From positions 3,100,001-3,164,000 of the forward strand of contig NZ_CP117849.1 in assembly GCF_026151165.2 (NCBI RefSeq): DNA of 64,000 nucleotides. The letters run 5' to 3'. This DNA is from Cryobacterium sp. SO2. Lineage in GTDB: Bacteria; Actinomycetota; Actinomycetes; Actinomycetales; Microbacteriaceae. This document shows positions 8,712 to 15,618 of the stretch, piece after piece (positions within the stretch are counted from its first letter, which is position 1; the number at the start of each line of letters is the position of its first letter). A program made the position numbers and the translations under genes. The notes beneath the pieces are model-generated. The model saw only the letters and a list, made by a program, of their open reading frames with translations. It ran no database searches and was not told where the DNA came from.

Positions 8712-8749
8712 TCATCCGGTGGGTGCGTCAGGTCGCGCACCGGCCGCTC

Positions 8750-8853
8750 GGCGGCACGTGTTCGTCCCGGCGGCACGTGTTTGTCCCGGCGGCACGTGTT
8801 TGTCCCGGCGGCACGTGTTCGTCCCGGCGGCACGTGTTCTAAAGTGTGCCGCC
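8750..8853. repeat. 19-bp tandem repeat with terminal hairpin
   Basis: Four complete units of GGCGGCACGTGTTYGTCCC start at 8750, 8769, 8788 and 8807, and a fifth partial unit starts at 8826. Each unit carries the palindrome CACGTG. The last partial unit is followed by GTGTGCCGCC, so GGCGGCAC...GTGCCGCC can fold into an 8-bp hairpin at 8826-8853. The array lies between the coiled-coil gene and the HtrA gene. Confidence 0.85.
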
Positions 8854-8928
8854 GGACACAACGCGTGCCGCGACAGCTGGCCTCATCTGCTGGCAGCGAA
8901 CGGCGCCCACCGGCGGCGCCGACGGACG

Positions 8929-8934
8929 TACGCT
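8929..8934 (+). promoter_or_regulatory. Candidate leaderless -10 box of the htrA-like gene
   Basis: TACGCT, eight bases before ATG 8943, which has no Shine-Dalgarno. Inference from spacing. Confidence 0.35.
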
Positions 8935-8942
8935 CTGGTGCC

Positions 8943-9884
8943 ATGAACGATGTGCCGGAGATGGATGACGACGGGCTCCTCGACGCCTACTCCAGAACAA
9001 TCATGGCCGTGGCGACCGGGGTGTTGCCGAGTGTGGCCAGCGTCACGGTGCAGAGCCGCCGCGGTGCGGGGGCGGGCAGCGCGAGCGTCATCACCGCGGA
9101 CGGTTTCCTCCTCACCAGCGCCCACGTCGTCGCCGGCGCCGAAAGCGCCGAGATCGGGTTCGCCGACGGCACCGCCACCCGGGTGGATGTGGTCGGCCGC
9201 GACACCCTGTCCGACCTCGCCGTGCTGCACGCGCGCGGCTCCACGCCGCAGCCGGTGCCGCTGGGCGATGCCGCCCGGCTGCGGGTGGGCCAGGTGGTGG
9301 TGGCCCTGGGCAACCCGCTGGGGTTGGCCGGCAGCGTCACCGCCGGCATCGTGTCGGCGCTCGGCCGCTCGCTGCCCACCCGGTCCGGCCGGGTCATCGA
9401 CGAGGTGATCCAGACCGACGCCGCGCTCAACCCCGGTAACAGCGGCGGCGTGCTCGCCGATAGTTCCGGGCGCATGGTCGGGGTCAACACGGCGGTGGCG
9501 GGCGTCGGCGTCGGCCTCGCGGTGCCGATCAACGACACCACCAGGGCGATCATCACGGCCTTGATGACCACAGGCCGCATGCGCCGGGCCTGGCTCGGGA
9601 TCGCGGGCGCCCAGGTACCGCTTCCGCCCGCCCTGGCGGCACGGATCGGCTCCCCCACCGGGCTGCAGGTGGCCGGCGTCTCACCGGGCAGTCCGGCCGA
9701 GGAAGCGGGCCTGCACCGCGGCGACATCGTGGTGGAACTGGCCGGCCAGCCCGTCGTGACGGCCACCGCCGTTCAGCAGCTGATGGTCGAGGACGCGATC
9801 GACCGGCCCATCGAGATCACGGTGTGGCGCAACGGCGCCCTCGTGGACGCGATCACCGTTCCGCGGGAGCTCGACGAGTCCTAG
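8943..9884 (+). CDS. HtrA-like S1C serine protease with PDZ domain
   Basis: A 313-residue trypsin-like protease. The catalytic triad is visible as His61 (TSAHVVA), Asp91 (SDLAVL) and Ser167 (NPGNSGG), followed by one PDZ domain (about 215-305) with GLQVAGVSPGSPAEEAGL. HtrA proteases cut unfolded proteins. Unlike most actinobacterial HtrA proteins it has no N-terminal membrane helix or signal peptide from ATG 8943, so it is probably cytoplasmic; the upstream in-frame codons only translate the tandem repeat. No operon partner is seen. Confidence 0.93.
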   Translation: MNDVPEMDDDGLLDAYSRTIMAVATGVLPSVASVTVQSRRGAGAGSASVITADGFLLTSAHVVAGAESAEIGFADGTATRVDVVGRDTLSDLAVLHARGSTPQPVPLGDAARLRVGQVVVALGNPLGLAGSVTAGIVSALGRSLPTRSGRVIDEVIQTDAALNPGNSGGVLADSSGRMVGVNTAVAGVGVGLAVPINDTTRAIITALMTTGRMRRAWLGIAGAQVPLPPALAARIGSPTGLQVAGVSPGSPAEEAGLHRGDIVVELAGQPVVTATAVQQLMVEDAIDRPIEITVWRNGALVDAITVPRELDES

Positions 9885-9940
9885 ACCCGGGCTGGTGCGT
9901 CTCGTTCGAGTGCGTCCCGGGGCGGATGCGTGCCCGCGGG

Positions 9941-10213
9941 TCAGGCCGCGGCGAACCGCTTCGCCGAGCGCGCCTTGGCCTTCTCCGCCTCGAGCTCGCG
10001 GTTCTTGGGCGGAGCGGCCGTGACCAGGTCCTCCAGCAGGTGCCTCGAGATGTGGGCGATCTCTTCCACCGCGCGCTCGAAGGCGGCCTCATTGGCCTTC
10101 GAGGGCTTGGTGGCGCCGCTGATCTTGCGCACGAACTGCAGGGCGGCCGCGTGCACCTCGTCGTCGGTGGCGGCGGGTTCGAAATTGTGCAGTTGATGGA
10201 TGTTCCGACACAT
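9941..10213 (-). CDS. DUF2277 family protein
   Basis: A 90-residue protein starting MCRNIHQLHNFEPAATDDEV and continuing with ALQFVRKISGATKPSKAN, the hallmark of the DUF2277 family, which is widespread and uncharacterised. The C-terminus is Lys/Ala-rich (PPKNRELEAEKAKARS). ATG 10213 matches the usual family start; the longer upstream frame is not coding. It is convergent with the protease gene. Confidence 0.9.
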   Translation of the reverse strand: MCRNIHQLHNFEPAATDDEVHAAALQFVRKISGATKPSKANEAAFERAVEEIAHISRHLLEDLVTAAPPKNRELEAEKAKARSAKRFAAA

Positions 10214-10327
10214 ACTTCGAGGGTACTCAGCGGGGCGCATCCGCGGTACCGGCAAAATTGGGTGTTGCGCGCCGGGCGCGTCGCGCATTACGGTGATGCC
10301 TACGCCATACGACGAAAGGAGCCCAGC

Positions 10328-10396
10328 GTGATCACTTACATGAATGCATTCGCATCCCGTACCACCGCCGGCTTCGTCGGCGTCTTCACCGCCTGA
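10328..10396 (+). CDS. Candidate 22-codon small ORF or leader peptide
   Basis: GTG 10328 is preceded by AAAGGAG at a 6-nt spacing, an excellent ribosome-binding site, and the frame stops after 22 residues (Thr/Ala/Phe-rich, ending FVGVFTA). It is followed by three hairpins before the gene at 10625. It could be a leader peptide or a free-standing small protein. No single amino acid is enriched enough to suggest classical attenuation. Confidence 0.4.
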   Translation: MITYMNAFASRTTAGFVGVFTA

Positions 10397-10412
10397 TCGG
10401 CCAGTAGGTAAC

Positions 10413-10589
10413 CCACCGGTCCAGACGGTGGTGACGCTCTCGAAGCCCGACCAGGCAGCATCCGCACTCGTGTGCGCTCGCGGCCGCAGGTCTCTCACCC
10501 CGCTCGTGACGCGCAGTCCTGCGCGTCACGCCTGAGCCGCCCCCAGCGGCCACCCTTCATTCGGCGATCCCGGAGGCTCTCTCAGAGCC
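10413..10589 (+). promoter_or_regulatory. Hairpin-rich untranslated segment
   Basis: Three inverted repeats occur between the small ORF and the gene at 10625. CCACCG pairs with CGGTGG (10413-10431). GTGACGCGCA pairs perfectly with TGCGCGTCAC over a 4-nt loop (10506-10529). GGCTCT pairs with AGAGCC (10575-10589). None has a following T-run. The rest of 10214-10624 shows no other gene. Confidence 0.5.
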
Positions 10590-10624
10590 CCCGATTTCGC
10601 GACCCTGCCAAAGGAATCACCACC

Positions 10625-10894
10625 ATGAATACCCAACTGGCGCCCGTTCAGGGCAGCCACGAGCACCCGCCCCAACCCGAGCGCCTCCCCGAGACGCACC
10701 CCGTGCGCCGGGTGGGCGCACTCGATCGCGCCGCCATGCACCTCGGTGTCGCCCTCATCCACTGGGGACGTCGTCCCGCCAAGGCGCGTCGTCGGCCGCG
10801 GCCGATGTTGGCGCCGGAGTCGATCGAAGCCCGCCGGGAGCTGGACCGGGTGAGGGACCAGTACCTGGTCCTGAAGCTGACCCAGTTCCGGTGA
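10625..10894 (+). CDS. Small basic hypothetical protein
   Basis: An 89-residue protein with AAAGGAATC about 8 nt before ATG 10625. A Pro-rich N-terminus is followed by the helix ALDRAAMHLGVALIHWGRRP, a run of Arg/Lys, and a C-terminal helix ending REQ-like charged residues and LKLTQFR. It is not recognised. The basic central part may bind nucleic acid, but that is a guess. It may be co-transcribed with the 22-codon ORF upstream. Confidence 0.65.
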   Translation: MNTQLAPVQGSHEHPPQPERLPETHPVRRVGALDRAAMHLGVALIHWGRRPAKARRRPRPMLAPESIEARRELDRVRDQYLVLKLTQFR

Positions 10895-11224
10895 GGCACT
10901 CACCCGCGCAGCACTCACCCGCGCAGCAGCCTGCGCACTCATCGGCGCAGACCGGCACCGCAGTCCTCGGCTGCGGTGCCGGCCCGCGCCGGCCCGCGCC
11001 GTTCCGCGCCGTTCCGCGGGTACCGCGCCGCTCCGCGGGTGGCACGCCACGCGCGCAGCGGCGCCTAACCCGCGCATCCCGAAACGCGGGCACCGCGCCC
11101 TTCCGCGGGCACCCGGCCGCTCCGCGGGCACCACGCCGCTCCGCGGGCACCACGCCGCTCCGCGGGCACCGTGCCGCTCCGCGGGTGGCACGCCACGCGC
11201 GCAGCGGCGCCTAACCCGCGCATC
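10895..11224. repeat. Repeat-rich intergenic region with 19-bp tandem units and a 52-bp direct repeat
   Basis: The spacer starts with CACTCACCCGCGCAG in two copies (10896-10925). Four units of CCGCGGGCACCACGCCGCT and close variants follow at 19-bp spacing (starting 11103, 11122, 11141, 11160). An identical 52-bp sequence occurs at 11027-11078 and 11173-11224 and flanks the tandem array. The frames reading through it encode only low-complexity Arg/Gly/Pro, so I see no gene here. Confidence 0.85.
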
Positions 11225-11234
11225 TTGGCTCGTC

Positions 11235-12218
11235 TCAGTCGTTGAGGCCCGCGCGCCACTGCTCGAGCAGGCGCGCAATGTTGCGACTCTGCACCCAGGG
11301 CACCTCGGGCGCCTCGGTTCGATCCTCCCGCAGAGCCAGCGAGACGGCATCGGCCTCCGCGGCGAACGGGTCCACCGTCGGCACCTCGACCACACGATCG
11401 CGACCATCCGCACGCACCACGAACGACGCAGCGGACGCGTTGCGGCTGCCGAACGCGTCGGGCAACTCAATGCTGCCGCGGCCACCTGTGAGCGTCGCGG
11501 ACCGCGGGAGCTCGGCCACGATGGAACACTCCACCTCCGCAGTGAAGCCCTCACCGGTGACCATCGCCGTCGCGTGCTCGTCCACGCCGGTGTCGCCGAT
11601 GTGACCCGCGACGGCCGTGATGGCGAGATCGGCAGGATCGATGCCGGCGGCAGCCGCCAGCCCCACCGCGAGAGAGACCGGATATCCGCCCACGTCGAGG
11701 ATCGCCCCACCGGCCAGGGCGGGATCGAACAGCCGCCCGGACCGCTCAGCCGCCGCGAATCCGAACGAGGCGCTCAGCCGAAGCGGCGCCCCCACCTCCC
11801 GGGCAGCGACCGCGGCATCGAGCGCCCGCGCGAATGGGCCGAACCGGTGCTTGTACGCCTCGACGAACGGCAGCCCGGCGGATGCGGCCCGGCGCAGCAC
11901 CCGTTCCACGTCCTCGGTGCTGGGCGCCACCGGCTTCTCGCACAGCACGGCCTTCCCGGCGGTGAGCGCAGCAACGGCGAGATCCGCGTGGGTGGTGTGC
12001 ACCGTCGAGATGTACACGGCGTCGATGTCGTCCCTGGCCAGGAGCTCCTCGTAGGTGCCGGTGACGGGAGCACCGTGAACCGCGGCGAACGCGGCCGCCC
12101 GGCCGGGGTTCGTGCTGCCCACGGCATGCAGAGTGCCGTGCGCCGACCCGGGCAGCGCCCGTGCGAACCAGCCGCCGATGTCGCCAGGTCCAAAGATTGC
12201 CCACCGCGTTGTTGTCAT
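11235..12218 (-). CDS. Gfo/Idh/MocA-family oxidoreductase
   Basis: A 327-residue NAD(P)-dependent dehydrogenase. The Rossmann loop is at the N-terminus (FGPGDIGGWFARAL), the family motif CEKPVAPS is near residue 93, and the C-terminal alpha/beta domain carries GGGAILDVGGYP-like residues (GGAILDVGGYPVSL). Members oxidise or reduce sugars, inositols or related cyclic alcohols; the exact substrate is not readable. A TAGCGT box lies exactly 6 nt before ATG 12218, with no Shine-Dalgarno. Confidence 0.92.
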   Translation of the reverse strand: MTTTRWAIFGPGDIGGWFARALPGSAHGTLHAVGSTNPGRAAAFAAVHGAPVTGTYEELLARDDIDAVYISTVHTTHADLAVAALTAGKAVLCEKPVAPSTEDVERVLRRAASAGLPFVEAYKHRFGPFARALDAAVAAREVGAPLRLSASFGFAAAERSGRLFDPALAGGAILDVGGYPVSLAVGLAAAAGIDPADLAITAVAGHIGDTGVDEHATAMVTGEGFTAEVECSIVAELPRSATLTGGRGSIELPDAFGSRNASAASFVVRADGRDRVVEVPTVDPFAAEADAVSLALREDRTEAPEVPWVQSRNIARLLEQWRAGLND

Positions 12219-12224
12219 CCCTCG

Positions 12225-12230
12225 ACGCTA
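12225..12230 (-). promoter_or_regulatory. Leaderless -10 box of the Gfo/Idh/MocA gene
   Basis: TAGCGT on the minus strand, exactly six bases before ATG 12218. Inference from spacing. Confidence 0.45.
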
Positions 12231-12261
12231 CAACCTCGGAGGCAGTCAGACGCACGGCCCA

Positions 12262-12336
12262 TGGTGCCCCTGGAGGGACTCGAACCCCCAACCCTTTCCT
12301 TAGGACGGAACTGCTCTTCCATTGAGCTACAGAGGC
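12262..12336 (-). tRNA. tRNA-Arg (CCT anticodon)
   Basis: Read on the minus strand, GCCTCTG opens the acceptor stem and pairs with CAGGGGC; the D arm is GCTC...GAGC; the anticodon loop GTCCTAA gives CCT; the T arm contains TTCGAGT. A genomic CCA is present at 12264-12262. The anticodon reads AGG (Arg). The top anticodon-stem pair is a G-A mismatch; otherwise the cloverleaf is normal. Confidence 0.95.
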
Positions 12337-12408
12337 TTACCGGGAAAGTTTAGCCGGTAATCCGCGCCGAGTGAGCCCACCCGACACTCGGCAGGATGCG
12401 CGTGCGCT

Positions 12409-12474
12409 GACTTGCCCACGTGCGGACGAGTTGCCCAGGTACGCCGGAGCAACTCGTCCGGACGGGGGCAAGTC
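12409..12474. terminator. Long intergenic palindrome
   Basis: GACTTGCCC (12409-12417) pairs with GGGCAAGTC (12466-12474), and inside it CGGACGAGTTGC (12423-12434) pairs perfectly with GCAACTCGTCCG (12449-12460). It lies between tRNA-Arg and the CHAP gene, just after the CHAP stop. It has no T-run; it belongs to the dispersed palindrome family described in the findings. Confidence 0.6.
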
Positions 12475-12494
12475 GCGGAAGCAGGCCTAACGGT

Positions 12495-13763
12495 CTAGGT
12501 CGGCGGGTAGAGGTAAACGGGCACCTCGCTGATCGGCACGGTGCGCGTGTGATACGCGTGCGAGCCCATCCAGTTGTACTCTTCGAGCACCACGGTGCCG
12601 TCGCCGGGCACTGACTGCACGTAGGCGACGTGGTTGTAGGTGAACCAGGCCACAGCGCCCACGACGGGCGACTTGCTGGAGGGCCAGCCCTTGGCCGCCC
12701 AGTTGCTCGCCCAGGCTGAGGCGTTGCCGCCGCCGGGGGTCATCGTCGACCAGGTCCACTTCCACGGGCTGCCCGTGCTGCCGGCGTCGCGGTTGAGGCG
12801 CCACGCCACGAAGTCCACGCACTCGCGGTAGTAGTAGCCGAGGGGCGAGAGCCCGCCGCCCTGGGACTCGGTGCCCGCGGTCGGCCACGGGTAGTCGTCG
12901 CCCTCGGCGCGGATGCCGTACACGGCGAATTCGGCGGCCGCCGAGCGGGCCTCTTCTGCGGCCTGCTGCTGGGCGAGGTCCGCCTGCAGGCCGGCTTCGA
13001 TGTCGTCGAGTTCGGCCTGGCTCGTCGCAGTGAAGCCGTCGGTCGAGATGCTCGCCGCTGCCGCGGCGGCGGTCACGGTGAGGTCCTGGGTTTCGCCGGA
13101 GGCCTGACTGCTGATGCCGGTCGAGCCGCCCTGCGGGGAGAAAGCGTAGGCGGGCAGAGCCGCGGTGAGGAAGATCGCCGGGATCGCCAGCAGGGTGACC
13201 ATCTTCGCGATCGGCTTGCGGCGCTGGGTGGGTCGCGTGGCCGCGGCCGGCCGGGACCCGGCGGGAGCCTGAGTGGCCGACGATGCGGACTGCCGTGTGA
13301 AGCGGACCGGGCGCAGCCGGACCCCGCGAGGCGGGACCGGGATGCCGTGCACCGTCGGCTCGGATGCCAACGGCTGCGGGGCGGCCAGTCCGGGAACCGT
13401 GGACCCGGGCGGAGCGGATTCCGGCCTGGTGAGCGGCGCGCGCTCGACGAGAATCTGGTCGTCCACCGGGGTGGGCACTGCAGTCACCGCGGGCAACGTG
13501 GTCGCGCTCTCCACGACGACGGCAAGGTCGGGTGAGACCGACTGCACCGGCACGGGAGGAACGGGCACCGCGGGTTCGGCCGGGGCGAGCACGACGACCT
13601 CGGCAGGAACCGCTGCATCAGCGGGCGGTGCGGCGGCGGCCGGTGCGGAAAGCGGGGTCCCTGCGGCGAGTGCGGCGGCGGCCTCGCGGCGGGCGCGAGC
13701 CTCGCGGCGCGTGGGAAGCGCGCCGTCGCCCTCGGGCGAGCCGGCTGGGCCGGATTGAGTCAC
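12495..13763 (-). CDS. Secreted CHAP-domain cell-wall hydrolase
   Basis: A 422-residue protein: a long Ala/Pro-rich cytoplasmic N-terminus (1-185), one membrane/signal segment (about 188-208, ending ALPAYAFS), a linker with DGFTATSQAE and a short coiled coil, then a C-terminal CHAP domain with catalytic Cys315 (YYRECVDFVAW) and His378 (YNHVAYVQS). CHAP enzymes cleave peptidoglycan amide or peptide bonds. GTG 13763 is supported by AAGGAAT upstream. It shares the DGFxATSQAE motif and signal-anchor layout with the NlpC/P60 protein at 15619. Confidence 0.9.
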   Translation of the reverse strand: MTQSGPAGSPEGDGALPTRREARARREAAAALAAGTPLSAPAAAAPPADAAVPAEVVVLAPAEPAVPVPPVPVQSVSPDLAVVVESATTLPAVTAVPTPVDDQILVERAPLTRPESAPPGSTVPGLAAPQPLASEPTVHGIPVPPRGVRLRPVRFTRQSASSATQAPAGSRPAAATRPTQRRKPIAKMVTLLAIPAIFLTAALPAYAFSPQGGSTGISSQASGETQDLTVTAAAAAASISTDGFTATSQAELDDIEAGLQADLAQQQAAEEARSAAAEFAVYGIRAEGDDYPWPTAGTESQGGGLSPLGYYYRECVDFVAWRLNRDAGSTGSPWKWTWSTMTPGGGNASAWASNWAAKGWPSSKSPVVGAVAWFTYNHVAYVQSVPGDGTVVLEEYNWMGSHAYHTRTVPISEVPVYLYPPT

Positions 13764-13841
13764 AGGGATTCCTTAAACGGCCAAAACCGGTGGGGGACGT
13801 CACAACCTTATGTGATGGGTGGGGCTGATGTCACGCCGAGC

Positions 13842-13857
13842 GTTACGTTTTCGTGAC
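13842..13857 (-). promoter_or_regulatory. Direct-repeat regulator site before the CHAP gene
   Basis: On the minus strand GTCAC-N6-GTAAC, an 11-bp-period direct repeat of the kind bound by OmpR-family regulators. A similar GTTAC-N6-GTTAG precedes the NlpC/P60 gene. MtrA, known to control cell-wall hydrolases in actinobacteria, is a candidate. Inference. Confidence 0.35.
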
Positions 13858-13887
13858 AATGGCGCGACAACCGCGCTATCGACCGGG

Positions 13888-13937
13888 TTACGCGGCAGTC
13901 TGCGCGGCGGAAGCGAGGAACTCGTCCCGCTGCCGTT
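13888..13937 (-). pseudogene. Remnant 3' end of a second HNH endonuclease gene
   Basis: This stretch encodes RDEFLASAAQTAA followed by TAA, closely matching the C-terminus of the HNH protein at 14752 (WDEFLAPAVAA then stop). It shares the exact 16-mer GCGAGGAACTCGTCCC (plus strand, 13913-13928). No upstream HNH sequence is attached; two unrelated small genes lie between the copies. Confidence 0.6.
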
Positions 13938-13952
13938 TCGCGCTGGATTCCG

Positions 13953-14309
13953 TTAGCGCTCGTTCTCTCCGGAGTGACCAACAAGACCGCCGAACAAGTG
14001 GCTACCGTGGCCGTCGCGGCTTGCGCGCTCGACTTCCATCGGGTCCGGGTCTGTGGCAGTGTCCGGTGACGACGCCGGCGCTTCCGGTTGTTCGACCACG
14101 ACGCCGGTATCTTTGGCTTCCCGCTTCAGCCGATTCTTCGCGGCCTTCTCGACGAGGACGGGAACGAAGTCACGGACTCGCCCCTCCTCTAAATGCTCGT
14201 GCTCATCGTGGACGACGTTGACTATGTGGTCTCGGTCCAAGGTCGGGAACCGCTGCGACAGCCGGTCGATCACTTGGTCGATGGCTTGAGTTTCGTCTAG
14301 CTCGCTCAT
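13953..14309 (-). CDS. Small acidic three-helix protein
   Basis: A 118-residue protein. The first 65 residues form a compact helical domain (IDQVIDRLSQRFPTLDRDHI, then VNVVHDEHEHLEEGRVRDFV) resembling the three-helix-bundle domain found in many actinobacterial small proteins; the rest is a charged tail. The function is unknown. It lies inside the segment bounded by the two HNH 3' ends and is less GC-rich than its neighbours, which may indicate transfer. Confidence 0.7.
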   Translation of the reverse strand: MSELDETQAIDQVIDRLSQRFPTLDRDHIVNVVHDEHEHLEEGRVRDFVPVLVEKAAKNRLKREAKDTGVVVEQPEAPASSPDTATDPDPMEVERASRDGHGSHLFGGLVGHSGENER

Positions 14310-14356
14310 GAGGACATTCTTCAGGGATATGCCTCCCGCGACAACCGTGCTTCTGG

Positions 14357-14671
14357 CTAACGGAACGGCACGGGAACGCGGGCCGCGTTGGCCCAGTTGA
14401 ACCGGATGCGCTGACCGCCAGTTTCGTTCAGAATATAGGCCTCCAGCTTCATGATGCGGTGATCGGCAATCGCTTGATCGTTGCCGACGATATCGAAGCG
14501 ATATTTGTTGGCGTGCTCGGTCACGAGGACCGCGCCGATGCCCGGGAAGATCACAAACATCTGATCGGTGAAGAGCAAAGTGTGTTCGTAATGCCGGCGG
14601 AGATTCTGTCCGAGGACCGGGAAGCTGCGAAGTGATTCAACCGGGCGCACGATAGCTGTCATGGTGATCAT
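14357..14671 (-). CDS. Hypothetical protein in the inserted segment
   Basis: A 104-residue soluble protein, not recognised, with a hydrophobic beta-rich centre (QMFVIFPGIGAVLV) suggesting a small alpha/beta fold. GAGGA lies 7 nt before ATG 14671; ATG 14662 is an alternative. Its base composition is lower in GC than flanking genes. It follows the HNH gene on the same strand and precedes the three-helix protein. Confidence 0.6.
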   Translation of the reverse strand: MITMTAIVRPVESLRSFPVLGQNLRRHYEHTLLFTDQMFVIFPGIGAVLVTEHANKYRFDIVGNDQAIADHRIMKLEAYILNETGGQRIRFNWANAARVPVPFR

Positions 14672-14751
14672 GACGTGATCCTCAGCCCTGAAGGTAAGCA
14701 CCAGGTTAACTAACGATGGGCGTCTGCTGGGAATGACGACGCATCGGTGAC

Positions 14752-15255
14752 CTACGCGGCCACGGCGGGAGCGAGGAACTCGTCCCACTGCGGCAGTGGC
14801 CGTTCCACCCCGCTCACCACCCAGGTGGTGCCCTGCGGCATCCGGGGGTCGAAGTGCATGTCCCAGCCCATTTCGGCGGGGGTGCGGTCGCTCTTGAGGT
14901 TGTTGCAGCGCAGGCAGCAGGCCACCAGGTTGTCCCAGGTATCGCGGCCGCCGCGGGACCGCGGCTGCACATGGTCGATGGTGCTGGCGGATTTGCCGCA
15001 GTAGCAGCAGCGGTGCTCGTCGCGCCTCAGCACGCCGCGGCGGCTCACCGGCACGGCCCGTGAGCGCGGCAGGCGCACGTACCGGGTGAGCAGGATGACG
15101 CTGGGCCGCTCCCACGACCCCGTCGCCGCCCAGACCGGGTGGCCCTGGTCTGCTTGGATGATGGTTGCCTTCTGGTTCATCACGAGCACGAGTGCGCGTT
15201 TGAACGAAACGACCGCGAGGGGTTCATATCCCGCGTTGAGGACCAGTGTGCGCAT
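14752..15255 (-). CDS. HNH endonuclease family protein
   Basis: A 167-residue protein starting MRTLVLNAGYEPLAVVSFKR, a well-known actinobacterial HNH family. The zinc-bound motif is complete: CCYCGK, then STIDHVQPRSRGG, NLVACCLRCN, KSDRTP. HNH domains cut DNA; the cellular role of this chromosomal family is not established. GGGAG precedes ATG 15255. Its 3' end is duplicated as a remnant at 13888. The upstream region carries a separate small ORF and terminator. Confidence 0.92.
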   Translation of the reverse strand: MRTLVLNAGYEPLAVVSFKRALVLVMNQKATIIQADQGHPVWAATGSWERPSVILLTRYVRLPRSRAVPVSRRGVLRRDEHRCCYCGKSASTIDHVQPRSRGGRDTWDNLVACCLRCNNLKSDRTPAEMGWDMHFDPRMPQGTTWVVSGVERPLPQWDEFLAPAVAA

Positions 15256-15343
15256 GCGCTCCCTTTCGAAAAAGGCTGGACGGCTTCCAGCCATTCGAAC
15301 TGCTGCCTGGCGAGCGCGGGGAGGAGATTTGGGCAAACAAAAA

Positions 15344-15368
15344 GGGCGTCGTCATCATGACAACGCCC
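15344..15368 (-). terminator. Intrinsic terminator downstream of the 41-codon ORF
   Basis: On the minus strand, GGGCGT-t-GTCAT and ATGAC-g-ACGCCC form a stem with a minimal loop, followed by TTTTTGTTT. This is the clearest rho-independent terminator on this strand here. The stop codon of the 41-codon ORF falls inside the stem. Confidence 0.85.
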
Positions 15369-15480
15369 CACGGGCTCCAGTGTGCTGGCGGCACACGAAA
15401 CTCGGACAGATTTGACTGCTGTGCCGCAGCGCGAAGTGTCCGCGCACATCCATGGTGTGGATCGTGCGTAGCTTGCGCAT
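15355..15480 (-). CDS. Candidate 41-residue small protein
   Basis: ATG 15480 is preceded by GGGAGAG at a 3-nt spacing. The frame encodes 41 residues beginning MRKLRTIHTMDVRGHFALR, with Cys at positions 25 and 30 (ICPSFVCR) and many Arg and His. Its TGA lies within the terminator stem at 15344-15368. It could be a small nucleic-acid- or metal-binding protein, or a leader peptide. I do not recognise it, and it was too short for routine detection. Confidence 0.5.
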   Translation of the reverse strand: MRKLRTIHTMDVRGHFALRHSSQICPSFVCRQHTGARGALS

Positions 15481-15525
15481 TGGCTCTCCCAAAATCCCGC
15501 AGAACATCAGGGCATCAGGTTAACC

Positions 15526-15564
15526 CACAAATGGTGCGCCACGAAACGTGGCGCACCATTTGTG
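15526..15564. terminator. Perfect 18-bp inverted repeat
   Basis: CACAAATGGTGCGCCACG, the loop AAA, and its exact complement. It sits between the 3' end of the NlpC/P60 gene (54 nt away) and the small ORF start, so it probably terminates the hydrolase transcript. No clear T-run follows on the minus strand. It is symmetrical enough to act from both sides. Confidence 0.7.
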
Positions 15565-15618
15565 CTATGCGTTACCCAGTGTTTACCGGGCGGAGACTTT
15601 TCGGGCCAGAGAACGGGC

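Noticed and set aside
8498..8944. Frame with repeats of the peptide HVPPGRTRAAGTN
   Set aside because: It is merely the 19-bp tandem DNA repeat read in frame; no start, no ribosome-binding site, and length not a multiple that suggests selection.
10328..10396. Amino-acid attenuator peptide
   Set aside because: The 22-codon frame has no run of one amino acid and no biosynthetic gene follows; kept only as a candidate small ORF.
8750..11178. CRISPR array
   Set aside because: Repeats are contiguous 19-bp units without unique spacers, and no cas genes are present.
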